22,906 bases of DNA from DASPXK01 sp035637315 (GCA_035637315.1 DASPXK010000240.1:1-22906); one strand, 5' to 3'; numbered from the stretch's first letter, positions 7,917 through 15,522 are shown. Notes: generated from the letters alone by a model not told the origin. Program-made: numbers and translations.

Positions 7917-9755
7917 TCAGCGTTCACCGCGCTCCGTAGCGACATGGAGTACGTGGCGGCGCAGGAACGCGCTGGTGCGCTCGAGCTCGTCCATCACCGT
8001 GCCGCTCTGGCTCCAGCCGTGACCTTCGCCCTCGTACACCTTCAGCTCGACCTCGACACCCTTGCGCTTCAGCTTGTCCAGGATCGCCTGGCTCTGGTTG
8101 AGGGGCACCACCTCGTCCTTGTCTCCCTGGAGGATGAGCAGCGGACTCGTAATCCGATCGGCGACCGACAGGGGCGAGCGTTCGACGTACCGCTGGAACT
8201 GGTCCGGCAGCGGCCCGATCATGGTGTCCATGTAGTGGGCCTCGAAGCGGTGGGTCTCCTCGGCGAGCTTGAACAGGTCGGCCACCCCGAACAGATCGAC
8301 GCCGGCCGCGAAGACGTCGGGGTGAAGCGCCAGGCAGAGCAGGACGGTGAAGCCGCCGGCGCTGCCGCCCATGACCGCCATTCGTGCCCCATCTACCAGC
8401 CGGTGTTCGGCCAGGTGGCGGGCGCCCGAGACCGTATCGGTCACGTCGTGGACGCCCCACTGCTCGCGCAGCGCCTGGAGATACGCCCGCCCATAGCCGC
8501 TGCTGCCGCGGTAGTTGACCTGCAGCACGGCCCAGCCGCGGTCGACCCAATAGCTGGTACGAGGATCGAAGCCAGCCTCGACGTGGCCGTTTGGCCCACC
8601 GTGCACCCTGACCAGCAGCGGCGGTCGGGGCACCCCAGCAGGCCGGTAGAAGAGGCCGTGCGCCACCGCGCCGTCGTGTGTCGGCCAGGAGATGGCCTCA
8701 GGTTGGGGCGTATTGGCGGCTTCGAAGCCGGCCGGAGTGCCACACACGAGATCGGTCTTCGAGCCTGAGCTGAGGTCGAGCGTTGCCAGGCGGGTTGGGT
8801 AGCCCGCGCTGCCCCAGAGCACCGCCAGGCGGTCTCCCGCCGGCGACCAGCAGAGCCCACTAACCGCCCCATCCTGCGGGCCCACGGGACGCGTGGCGCC
8901 GGTCGCGATCATGGCCACGTGGACGCCGGAGAAGCCGTTCCTGGAGCGAGCGAAGGCGATCTCGCTTCCGTCGGGTGACCACACGAAATGCACCTTGCCG
9001 GGTCCCCAGACCGGACCGCCGTGCTCCGCTTCCTCCTGGACAGACTGGCGCGCCTGCCCACTCGCCGGATCGTAGAGCCACAGGTTCCACCAACCCGAAC
9101 GGTCGCTGACGTACGCCAGCGTCCGTCCATCCGGAGAGAATCGCGGCTCGGCGACCGAGACGTCGTCACCCCCGTCGACCGTCCGCAGCTCGCCGGACGC
9201 GGTTAACAAACGGACGAATCCGCCGTCCCATGACATGTTCGGGACGTTCCACTCTAGCCACGCCAGCCCCCCGTCGGGAGACCAGCTGGGGTCGAAGACG
9301 AAATCGCCGCCAAGTGAGACCCGCCGCGGCCACTCCTGGCCGCTCGAATCCACCACCACGATGTGCTGGTCGTTCTTCGTGCTGAGCATGCAGGCCAGGC
9401 GTTTGCCGTCGGGGGTGGCGATCGGGGCCGAGACGCGTCCGTTCAGTCGTGTCAACTGGCGGGCTGGCCCGCCCGCCAACGGGATGGCATGCAGCTCGCC
9501 GTCGGCGGCGACGAAGGCGAGGGTGGCCGGGTCGATCCAGCACAGCACTCCGCCGCCATACGACGCGGTCGGCTGGGGCCCAGGCTCGGCCGTCAGTCTG
9601 ATCGGCGCACCTCCGTCGGCTGGAACGACCATGACATCGCCGCGACCGTCGAAGCTTTCCAGATAGGCCAGCCATTTGCCATCGGGCGACCAGCTCGGCT
9701 CGGCCAGCGCCCGCCCGCGCGCCACCATCCCGGCCGTAACTTTCATGCCCGCCAT
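7917..9755 (-). CDS. S9 family peptidase (prolyl oligopeptidase / acylaminoacyl-peptidase type)
   Basis: A serine peptidase of 612 residues from the chosen start. The N-terminal ~350 residues contain repeated PD40/WD40-like blades (SWSPDGKWLAY, FSPDGRTLAYVSD, VWSPDGSEIAFARS), which form the beta-propeller that filters substrates by size. The C-terminal alpha/beta-hydrolase domain carries the oxyanion-region motif VHGGPNG, the nucleophile in GGSAGG (S465), the aspartate in GDKDEVVP (D547) and the histidine in GEGHGW (H579). No signal peptide is seen, so it probably cleaves short peptides in the cytoplasm. The start is uncertain: in-frame ATGs lie at 9776, 9755 and 9746, none with a clear Shine-Dalgarno, and 9776 lies inside the heptamer repeat array. 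It is divergent from a peptide-type ABC transporter, which fits peptide catabolism. Confidence 0.9.
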   Translation of the reverse strand: MAGMKVTAGMVARGRALAEPSWSPDGKWLAYLESFDGRGDVMVVPADGGAPIRLTAEPGPQPTASYGGGVLCWIDPATLAFVAADGELHAIPLAGGPARQLTRLNGRVSAPIATPDGKRLACMLSTKNDQHIVVVDSSGQEWPRRVSLGGDFVFDPSWSPDGGLAWLEWNVPNMSWDGGFVRLLTASGELRTVDGGDDVSVAEPRFSPDGRTLAYVSDRSGWWNLWLYDPASGQARQSVQEEAEHGGPVWGPGKVHFVWSPDGSEIAFARSRNGFSGVHVAMIATGATRPVGPQDGAVSGLCWSPAGDRLAVLWGSAGYPTRLATLDLSSGSKTDLVCGTPAGFEAANTPQPEAISWPTHDGAVAHGLFYRPAGVPRPPLLVRVHGGPNGHVEAGFDPRTSYWVDRGWAVLQVNYRGSSGYGRAYLQALREQWGVHDVTDTVSGARHLAEHRLVDGARMAVMGGSAGGFTVLLCLALHPDVFAAGVDLFGVADLFKLAEETHRFEAHYMDTMIGPLPDQFQRYVERSPLSVADRITSPLLILQGDKDEVVPLNQSQAILDKLKRKGVEVELKVYEGEGHGWSQSGTVMDELERTSAFLRRHVLHVATERGER

Positions 9756-9760
9756 CTTAC

Positions 9761-9868
9761 GCGAGTCGCGAGTCACGAGTCACGAGTCGCGAGTCGCGAG
9801 TCCCGGACTTTAGACTTCGGCACGCGCCATTGCCGAAGTGCCACTCGCGACTCGCGGCGCGCTACTCG
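9761..9868. repeat. Heptamer tandem repeat locus A (AGTC-core units, inverted arms)
   Basis: Six consecutive 7-bp units occupy 9761-9802: four gcgagtc and, in the middle, two acgagtc. After a 40-nt spacer, 9843-9868 carries the same word in reverse orientation (perfect 13-bp match between 9761-9773 and 9843-9855). The spacer contains a perfect 9-bp hairpin (ACTTCGGCA 9814-9822 with 9831-9839, 8-nt loop). The array lies between two divergent genes, ends 6 nt before the -35 box at 9875, and overlaps the most upstream possible start of the S9 peptidase gene. Confidence 0.85.
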
Positions 9869-9874
9869 TATTAC

Positions 9875-9902
9875 TTGACGCGGTGCGCCGCGCCTCTATA
9901 CT
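9875..9902 (+). promoter_or_regulatory. Sigma70-type promoter of the ABC transporter genes
   Basis: TTGACG (9875-9880) and TATACT (9897-9902) each match consensus at 5 of 6 positions and are separated by 16 nt. Transcription would start near 9909, giving a leader of about 79 nt before ATG 9988. The leader has a loose stem (CGGGCG 9912-9917 with CGCCCG 9945-9950) but no recognisable riboswitch. The heptamer array abuts the -35 box. Confidence 0.7.
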
Positions 9903-9987
9903 GAAGCTTGTCGGGCGACCGGCTGACGGATACCCTCGGGACAACGCCCGGCGTTTGCACAGGGTGTGGGAAGGGAGGCCTGGTGCC

Positions 9988-11676
9988 ATGTCGCTGACTG
10001 CTCGATCGACCCGAACTGTCACTCGTCGCCAGTTCCTGAGAGCTTGCGCGTTCGTCTCGGGCGGATTGGCGCTCGTGGTGGCTTGCGGGCCACAGCCGCC
10101 CGCGCCCGCGGCCCCCAAGGCGGAAGCCCCAGCCCCGACGGCCGCCCCGGCCCAGCAGGCGCCGGCTCAGAAGCCGGCCGAGGCCGCGAAGCCGGCGGAG
10201 GCGAAGCCCGCCGCGGCCGCCGAGACCCCGAAGAAGGGTGGCACGCTGCGAGTCGGTTTCTACGTCGAGGCGGCCACGATGGACCCGCACTTGTCCGGTA
10301 GCAAGATCGACCGCCAGGTCTATCACAACGTGTACGACCCGCTGGTCATCCTCGACACCAAACTGCAGATCAAGCCCAATCTGGCCGAGTCCTGGCAGAC
10401 CCCAGACCCCAAAACGATCATCTTCAAGCTCCGCCAGGGCGTCAAATTCCACGATGGGACCGACCTCAACGCCGAGGCCGCCAAGTTCAACTTCGACCGG
10501 ATGGCGACCGAGCCGAAATCGGTCCGCAAGGGCGAGATAGCAAACATCGAATCGACCAGCGTGGTCGATCCTTACACGCTCAAGCTGAGCTTGAAGAAGC
10601 CGGACTCGTCGCTGTTGGCCAGCCTGACCGACCGGGCCGGCATGATGATCTCGCCCGAGATTATCAAGAAGAAGGGGCCTGACCTGGAGCGTGACGCGGC
10701 CGGCGCCGGCGCGGGCCCATTCCAGTTCGTCGAGTGGGTCAAGGACGATCACATCCTCCTCAAGCGCAACGAGAACTACTGGAACAAGGAGGGGGGGCCA
10801 TACCTGGAGCAGATCCGCTACCGCCCGATCCCCGACGACACCGTCAAGCTGCAGAGCCTCCAGGCCGGCGAGATCGACGTGATGGACTACGTCGCCCCGC
10901 GCGACGTGGCGGCCGTCAAGGCCGACAAGAACCTGGTCGAGGTCGACGTGCCCTCGCTGGCGGCTTTCTGGTACATGCTCAACGGTACCAAGCCGCCGTT
11001 CGACAACAAGCTGCTCCGCCAGGCCACGATGTACGCCATCGACACCGAGGCGATCGTCAAGGGCGTCTGGCTTGGCGTCGGCGTGCCCGCCAATGGGCCG
11101 ATCTCGTCTTCGAGCTGGGCGTACGACGACACGATCAAGCCGGTCAAGCGCGACGTGGCGATGGCGAAAGCAAAGCTGGCCGAGGCGGGCATGCCGAACG
11201 GGTTCAGCTTCTCGGTCAATACCACCAACATCCCGATCAACGTCCAGGAATTGGAAGTGGTCAAGGCCCAGCTCGCCGAGGCCGGCATCACGATGAACTT
11301 CAACCTGATGGACGGCGCCAGGCTGCTGGCCGAAGGCAACGCCAAGACCTTCGAGATGTCGACCTACCAATGGAGCGGGCGGCCAGATCCGGACGGCAAT
11401 ACCTACCAGTTTTTCCACACCACGCCCGGCACATCCCTCAACTGGTCCGGCTTCTCCAACCCCCGAGCGGACGAGCTGCTCGACAAGACGCGGGAGGTCT
11501 CGGACCAGGCCGAGCGCAAGAAGCTGTACAGCGAGGTCATCAAGATCCTCCAAGAAGAGGCGCCGGTCATCTTCGTCGTCCACCCGATCGAGCCAAAGGC
11601 ATTCAGCCCGAAGGTCCAGGCCTACGACCCAATCCCTGACGGCATGATGCGCTTCAAGGACGTCTGGCTGAAATAG
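9988..11676 (+). CDS. ABC transporter substrate-binding lipoprotein, family 5 (OppA/DppA/NikA)
   Basis: A 562-residue extracytoplasmic solute-binding protein of the SBP_bac_5 family, which captures di/oligopeptides, nickel chelates or opines. ATG 9988 is chosen because GGGAGG lies 9 nt upstream and a signal peptide starts right after; the open frame runs further upstream but without coding features. The signal has a twin-arginine TRRQFLRA (R13-R14) and then a lipobox VVAC with the acylated cysteine at C33, so it is likely a Tat- or Sec-exported lipoprotein. Residues 36-80 are an Ala/Pro/Lys linker. The body includes GGTLRVGFYVEAATMDPHL, YDPLVILD, LAESWQ and FKLRQGVKFHDGT, all family hallmarks. 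The stop is 3 nt before the permease start, so the genes form an operon. The substrate cannot be told from sequence. Confidence 0.92.
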   Translation: MSLTARSTRTVTRRQFLRACAFVSGGLALVVACGPQPPAPAAPKAEAPAPTAAPAQQAPAQKPAEAAKPAEAKPAAAAETPKKGGTLRVGFYVEAATMDPHLSGSKIDRQVYHNVYDPLVILDTKLQIKPNLAESWQTPDPKTIIFKLRQGVKFHDGTDLNAEAAKFNFDRMATEPKSVRKGEIANIESTSVVDPYTLKLSLKKPDSSLLASLTDRAGMMISPEIIKKKGPDLERDAAGAGAGPFQFVEWVKDDHILLKRNENYWNKEGGPYLEQIRYRPIPDDTVKLQSLQAGEIDVMDYVAPRDVAAVKADKNLVEVDVPSLAAFWYMLNGTKPPFDNKLLRQATMYAIDTEAIVKGVWLGVGVPANGPISSSSWAYDDTIKPVKRDVAMAKAKLAEAGMPNGFSFSVNTTNIPINVQELEVVKAQLAEAGITMNFNLMDGARLLAEGNAKTFEMSTYQWSGRPDPDGNTYQFFHTTPGTSLNWSGFSNPRADELLDKTREVSDQAERKKLYSEVIKILQEEAPVIFVVHPIEPKAFSPKVQAYDPIPDGMMRFKDVWLK

Positions 11677-11679
11677 GAG

Positions 11680-12624
11680 ATGGGAAGGCTCGTCCTTCGG
11701 CGGCTGCTCGCGACCATCCCAGTGCTCGTGCTGGTCACGTCAGGCGTGTTCTCGCTGATCCACTTGACGCCTGGCGACCCGGTCGAGGCGATGATGGCCG
11801 AGTCGCAGGACCCCGTCGCGAAGGAGGCCGTGCGGGCCCAGCTGGGGCTGGACCAGCCCCTGTACGTTCAGTACGTCAGCTGGATCGGGCGCCTGGTCCA
11901 GGCAGACCTCGGCCGTTCGATTCGGAACCACGAGCCGGTTATCGAGAACGTCACGCGCCGGATCAGACCCAGTGTGCAGCTCGCTCTGATGGCGATGCTG
12001 GTGTCGCTGGCGGTCTCGTTTCCCGTCGGCATCCTATCCGCCACGCACCGCAACTCGCCGCTCGACGGCTTCGGCACTCTGTTCGCATTGTTTGGGATCT
12101 GCATGCCCAACTTCCTCATCGCCCTGCTGCTGATCTTCTTCTTCGGCGTCACTATGCGCTGGCTGCCCATCTCCGGGTACGTCGACCCGCTCGAAGACCC
12201 GCTAGCCGGGATCCGCTCGCTGACCCTGCCGGCCATCACGCTGGGCCTGGCCCTGGCGGCGGTGATCACCCGAACGCTGCGCTCCAGTCTGCTGGAGGTA
12301 CTGTCCGAGGACTATGTTCGGACGGCTCGGGCGAAGGGGTTGGCCGAGCGGCTCGTCGTCCGCCACCATGCCCTCAAGAACGGCCTGATTCCCGTCGTCA
12401 CCGTGCTCGGGCTGCAGTTCGGCACGCTGATCGGCGGGGCCGTTATCACCGAGTACGTGTTCGCGCTGCCGGGCGTGGGCCGGCTGGTGGTGGACGCGGT
12501 CTTCTCGCGTGATTACCCGCTGGTACAGGGAGTGGTCCTACTCATTGCGCTCGGCTTCATCCTCAGCAACCTGGTGGTCGACGTCGTCTACGGCTGGCTG
12601 GACCCGCGGATCCGGTACGGTTGA
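11680..12624 (+). CDS. ABC transporter permease, DppB/OppB/NikB type
   Basis: A 314-residue inner-membrane permease. The N-terminal membrane helix (LLATIPVLVLVTSGVFSLIH) is followed by the family motif HLTPGDPVEAMM and the conserved LGLDQPLYVQYVSWIGRLVQ segment, then five further hydrophobic segments. The cytoplasmic EAA loop that docks the ATPase is at ~210-234 (EDYVRTARAKGLAERLVVRH). The C-terminus ends in YGWLDPRIRYG, typical of the family. The GGAG Shine-Dalgarno overlaps the start region only 3 nt after the binding-protein stop, indicating cotranscription. Heptamer repeat locus B begins 2 nt after its stop codon. Confidence 0.93.
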   Translation: MGRLVLRRLLATIPVLVLVTSGVFSLIHLTPGDPVEAMMAESQDPVAKEAVRAQLGLDQPLYVQYVSWIGRLVQADLGRSIRNHEPVIENVTRRIRPSVQLALMAMLVSLAVSFPVGILSATHRNSPLDGFGTLFALFGICMPNFLIALLLIFFFGVTMRWLPISGYVDPLEDPLAGIRSLTLPAITLGLALAAVITRTLRSSLLEVLSEDYVRTARAKGLAERLVVRHHALKNGLIPVVTVLGLQFGTLIGGAVITEYVFALPGVGRLVVDAVFSRDYPLVQGVVLLIALGFILSNLVVDVVYGWLDPRIRYG

Positions 12625-12626
12625 AC

Positions 12627-12757
12627 GAGGACTGAGGACTGAGGACGGAGGACTGAGTGATGACTAACCTGCAGCGAGGCTCGATGAATGGCTGACGCCT
12701 CGGCACCGCTCAGCCGTCAGTCCTCGGTCCTGAGTCCTCCGTCAGTGCTGGGTCCTC
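12627..12757. repeat. Heptamer tandem repeat locus B (inverted arms)
   Basis: The left arm (12627-12661) has units gaggact, gaggact, gaggacg and gaggact followed by a degenerate gagtgat. The right arm (12719-12757) carries the reverse-complement word: agtcctc, ggtcctg, agtcctc, cgtcagt, then after four bases ggtcctc. The arms can pair partly around a ~57-nt loop that contains the Shine-Dalgarno and ATG of the second permease. The right arm is inside that coding sequence. Confidence 0.85.
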
Positions 12758-13617
12758 AGCCCACGGCGGTTCGCGTCCGCGAGCGACGCTGGGTGCTGGT
12801 TCGCCGAGCACTCAGCGCCCGCTTCGCGCCCGTCGGCGGGCTGGTGGTCCTGGTGGCAGTGCTGGTGGCGGTGCTCGCTCCGGTTCTCTCGCCATACGAT
12901 CCGCTCCAGCAGGACCTGGCCAACAGCCTGGCGCGCCCGGGCGGCGCCCACTTACTGGGCACAGATAACGTCGGTCGCGACGTGCTGGCGCGCGTCATCT
13001 TTGGGACGCGCGTCTCGCTGATCGCCGGCGCCGTCTCGGTGGCGATCGCGGCGCTGGTGGGCTCACTGCTTGGCCTCGGAGCCGGCTACTGGGGTGGCCG
13101 ACTGGACGATGTCGCGATGCGGCTGATGGATGCGGTGCTGTCTTTCCCTCCGCTGGTCCTGGCGCTGGCGCTGGGGGCCGTGCTGGGGGCCGGTTTGACT
13201 GGAGTCCTGATCGCCCTCGGCGTCGTATACACGCCGACCTTCGCGCGCCTGATGCGCGGCCAGGTGCTAGCGATCAAGGCCCGCGACTACGTCGAGGCGG
13301 CCCGCCTGCTGGGAGCGCCGAACTGGTGGATCGTCAAGCGACACGTGCTGCCCAACGCCGCCACGCCGATCGTCGTCCAGGCCTCGCTGAGCTTCGCCTT
13401 CGCGATCCTGGCCGAGGCATCGCTGTCGTTCCTGGGGCTCGGCATCCAGCCGCCCCAGCCCTCCTGGGGCAGCATGATCAACGCCGGGCGGGGATATCTT
13501 CAGCAGGCGCCGTGGATCGTCTTCGGGCCTGGCGGCGCCCTATTCGTCACGGTCCTCGGGCTCAACTTCGTCGGCGACGCGATCCGAGATGCCCTCGACC
13601 CGCGTCTGCGAGTGTGA
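12688..13617 (+). CDS. ABC transporter permease, DppC/OppC/NikC type
   Basis: A 309-residue inner-membrane permease, partner of the preceding DppB-type protein. An N-terminal membrane helix (~50-68) is followed by the SPYDPLQQDL and HLLGTDNVGRDVLAR motifs, which are hallmarks of the DppC family. More transmembrane segments follow, then the EAA loop at ~200-223 (DYVEAARLLGAPNWWIVKRH) and the C-terminal ALDPRLRV. The start has GAGG 8 nt upstream. Residues ~11-24 (QSSVLSPPSVLGPQ) are encoded by the right arm of a heptamer repeat, making the cytoplasmic N-terminus unusual and probably dispensable. No ATPase gene (DppD/DppF) follows: the next gene is on the other strand. Confidence 0.93.
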   Translation: MADASAPLSRQSSVLSPPSVLGPQPTAVRVRERRWVLVRRALSARFAPVGGLVVLVAVLVAVLAPVLSPYDPLQQDLANSLARPGGAHLLGTDNVGRDVLARVIFGTRVSLIAGAVSVAIAALVGSLLGLGAGYWGGRLDDVAMRLMDAVLSFPPLVLALALGAVLGAGLTGVLIALGVVYTPTFARLMRGQVLAIKARDYVEAARLLGAPNWWIVKRHVLPNAATPIVVQASLSFAFAILAEASLSFLGLGIQPPQPSWGSMINAGRGYLQQAPWIVFGPGGALFVTVLGLNFVGDAIRDALDPRLRV

Positions 13618-13630
13618 GTGACGAACGCTG

Positions 13631-13701
13631 CACCACAGAGGGCACAGAGACCGCAGAGGCGAATTATTGAAGACCTCTGTGGCCTGGTGATCTCGGTGGT
13701 G
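13631..13701. repeat. CCACAGAGG-type inverted repeat with 9-bp periodicity
   Basis: The left half reads as three related nonamers ccacagagg, gcacagaga and ccgcagagg (13633-13659). The right half carries the complement, starting with cctctgtgg (13674-13682, perfect partner of 13633-13641), and ends with ggtggtg opposite the caccac at the left edge. It fills the gap between the convergent permease and DUF4242 genes. Sequences of this CACAGAGG style are, from memory, widespread interspersed repeats in diverse bacteria. Confidence 0.75.
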
Positions 13702-13708
13702 AAGTGAG

Positions 13709-13984
13709 CTAGCCCAGGTCCTCCGAGGCGATGTGTTTGGCCTCGACCACTCTCTCGAAGGGGATCTGTGCCCGCTCGTTGGCCTGCTCGACGGCCTCGA
13801 CAGACGGACCCTCGAACAGGCAGGCGCACTTCTCCTCGCTGGGGATGAAAGTCGAGCGCAGATAGCGGACCGGCGTTCCCTCCTTGCTCATCTGGGCGGT
13901 GGTGCTCTTCGCGCGAGCTGCCGCCGCCCCGAGCTGCTCGGACGTGATCCCAGGCAAGTATCGTTCGACGACATAGACCGGCAT
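13709..13984 (-). CDS. DUF4242 family small protein
   Basis: A 91-residue ferredoxin-like-fold protein of the DUF4242 family (some members, such as SCO4226, bind nickel). The start at 13984 is chosen because AAGGAG lies 6 nt upstream and the family begins MPxYxVER; an upstream in-frame ATG at 14029 would add 15 non-conserved residues. Visible features are MPVYVVERYLPGITSEQL, then VRYLRSTFIPSEEKCACLFEGPS and a helix VEAVEQANERAQIPFERV, matching the typical pattern of VRYL followed by C-L-x-E-x-P. The cellular role is unknown. It is divergent from the cyclase/TPR gene and convergent with the permease gene. Confidence 0.8.
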   Translation of the reverse strand: MPVYVVERYLPGITSEQLGAAAARAKSTTAQMSKEGTPVRYLRSTFIPSEEKCACLFEGPSVEAVEQANERAQIPFERVVEAKHIASEDLG

Positions 13985-14094
13985 GGTGGGCTCCTTCCTC
14001 TGTGCAGGGCGAACGGCTAGCATTCGCATGATACACCGCTGGCAATCGTCGTCGGGCCTGCGGGCCCGAATATCGGGTAGCTCGAGAGCAGCTT

Positions 14095-15522
14095 ATGGGC
14101 CGGTACTTCGCGGCTGTTTTCTCTGACCTCGAGCGGCATTCCCTGGTCTGGGGCCGAACGCCGCGCGACAAGATGGTGGCGATCATCGCCGAGTACAGGT
14201 ATCTGGCGGAATCGCTGGCCGGACAGTACGGCAGCCTCCACCGCAACTTTACTGGGGATGGGCATCTGTTCCTGTTCAGCAGCCCTGACGCGGCGGTGCA
14301 GCTCAGCCTCAAGCTGATCGAACGCTGGAAGGACAGCCACCAGTCCATCCCGGCCTTGCAAGGCTTGCCCCACCTGCCCCTTCGGCTCGGCTGCCACTTC
14401 GGCGAATGCACCGATCTCGACGGGGGCGAAGCCTGGGTTGGCCGAAGTATCAATCTAGCGAAACGAGTCGAGGAGGCGGCTGACCCTGACACGCTCTACG
14501 TAACCGAGACCGTGCTCGAGCTTGTGGATCTGCCGCTGTACGAATTCAGGGATGCAGGAACCCACGCCCTCAAGGGCGATCACCTGTCAGGGCGGACCCT
14601 GTACCAGCTCACCGCCTTCGACCAGGAAGCTCTCGATTCGAAGCCGACCCAGGAATTGACCGCCGAGGCCTGGTTCTTGAAAGCGGCCGCGCTCGTAGGC
14701 ACAGATCGCGAGAATAGCGACGAGGAGGCAGACTGCTACCGTCAGGCGCTGCGGCTGCGGCCCGATTATCCGGAGGCTCACAGCCACCTGGCAGTCCTTC
14801 TGAAGGCGCGAGGCGACTACGCTGCCGCCGCCGAACACTATCGACAGGCGCTCCGGCTCCGGCCCGACTACCCGGCCGCCCACTACAACTACGCCATCTT
14901 GCTCGAGTCCAGAGCTAGCACGGCTGGCGCTGCCGACCACTATCGCGAGGCGCTGCGTCTTCGCCCCGAGTACGTCGATGCTCACCACGGATACGCTAAC
15001 TTGCTGAAGGCGAAGGGCGACCTGGTGGCGGCGGAGGAGCACTACCGCGAGGCGTTGCGGCTACGACCTGACTCTCCGGAGGTCCACAACAATTACGCGA
15101 TCCTTCTCGAGGATACGGGCCAGCCGGCCATGGCCGCCGAGCATTACCTGGAGGCCCTCCGACTGCGTCCTGACTACCCGGAGGCGCATTACAACTACGC
15201 CATCCTGCTCGAAAATGGCGGCGACGTGGCGGCCGCCGAAAACCACTATCGCCAGGCGCTGCGCTTGTTGCCCGCCTACCCCGAAGCGCACAACAACCTG
15301 GCGATCCTGCTGCAGTCCAAAGGCGACCTGGCGGGGGCCGACAAGCATTATCGAGAGGCGCTGCGGCTGCGGCCGGCCGATCCGGAGACACATCACAACT
15401 ACGCGCTCTTGCTGAAGGCGAAGGGGGACGAACCGGGCGCCGAGGAGCACTTCCGGATCGCATATGAGCTGGCCCCGGACCCTCGAGGGACCGAAGAACG
15501 GCACGTCACACATGCCGAATGA
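14095..15522 (+). CDS. Class III cyclase-homology domain protein with C-terminal TPR array
   Basis: 475 residues. The N-terminal ~175 residues are a class III cyclase-homology domain: FSDLERHSL with D11 and FTGDGHLFLF with D55 supply both metal aspartates, and GRSINLAKRVEE supplies the transition-state asparagine and arginine (N120, R124). The lysine that selects adenine in typical cyclases is N51, and the second purine-contact position is R117, so substrate specificity is unclear and activity may be altered or lost. Residues ~208-444 are seven consecutive TPRs of exactly 34 residues (consensus AEEHYREALRLRPDYPEAHNNYAILL in pieces), followed by a partial eighth. No signal peptide or membrane segment is present. 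The ribosome binding site is weak. The stop overlaps the endonuclease gene start by 11 nt. Likely a cytosolic signalling or scaffold protein. Confidence 0.85.
   Translation: MGRYFAAVFSDLERHSLVWGRTPRDKMVAIIAEYRYLAESLAGQYGSLHRNFTGDGHLFLFSSPDAAVQLSLKLIERWKDSHQSIPALQGLPHLPLRLGCHFGECTDLDGGEAWVGRSINLAKRVEEAADPDTLYVTETVLELVDLPLYEFRDAGTHALKGDHLSGRTLYQLTAFDQEALDSKPTQELTAEAWFLKAAALVGTDRENSDEEADCYRQALRLRPDYPEAHSHLAVLLKARGDYAAAAEHYRQALRLRPDYPAAHYNYAILLESRASTAGAADHYREALRLRPEYVDAHHGYANLLKAKGDLVAAEEHYREALRLRPDSPEVHNNYAILLEDTGQPAMAAEHYLEALRLRPDYPEAHYNYAILLENGGDVAAAENHYRQALRLLPAYPEAHNNLAILLQSKGDLAGADKHYREALRLRPADPETHHNYALLLKAKGDEPGAEEHFRIAYELAPDPRGTEERHVTHAE
14716..15426 (+). repeat. Tandem ~102-bp coding repeats (seven TPR units)
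   Basis: Each unit encodes 34 residues centred on YREALRLRPDYPEAH. The DNA is also similar between units (ggcgctgcggctgcggcc-like words recur every 102 bp), pointing to expansion by internal duplication. It lies wholly inside the cyclase-homology/TPR gene. Confidence 0.65.

Noticed and set aside
9761..9868. CRISPR-like array
   Set aside because: Units are 7 bp with no unique spacers, and no cas gene is present.
9903..9987. Riboswitch in the leader of the ABC transporter operon
   Set aside because: Only a loose stem can be drawn; no known riboswitch core was recognised.
9871..11583. 570-codon open frame antisense to the substrate-binding protein gene
   Set aside because: It mirrors a clear SBP_bac_5 gene with promoter, Shine-Dalgarno and lipoprotein signal; long antisense frames are expected at this GC content and the translation is a low-complexity mix rich in Val, Asp, Arg and Leu.
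14052..14069. Terminator or operator hairpin (TCGGGCC/GGCCCGA, 4-nt loop) before the cyclase/TPR gene
   Set aside because: A 7-bp GC stem without T-tract is common by chance at this GC content and lies in a divergent region where a terminator is not expected.
13500..14492. 330-codon minus-strand frame crossing the DUF4242 region
   Set aside because: It runs across the DUF4242 gene in another frame, the permease end and the cyclase start; no family resemblance.
14716..15426. Non-coding tandem repeat or CRISPR
   Set aside because: The ~102-bp period stays in frame and encodes TPR helices.
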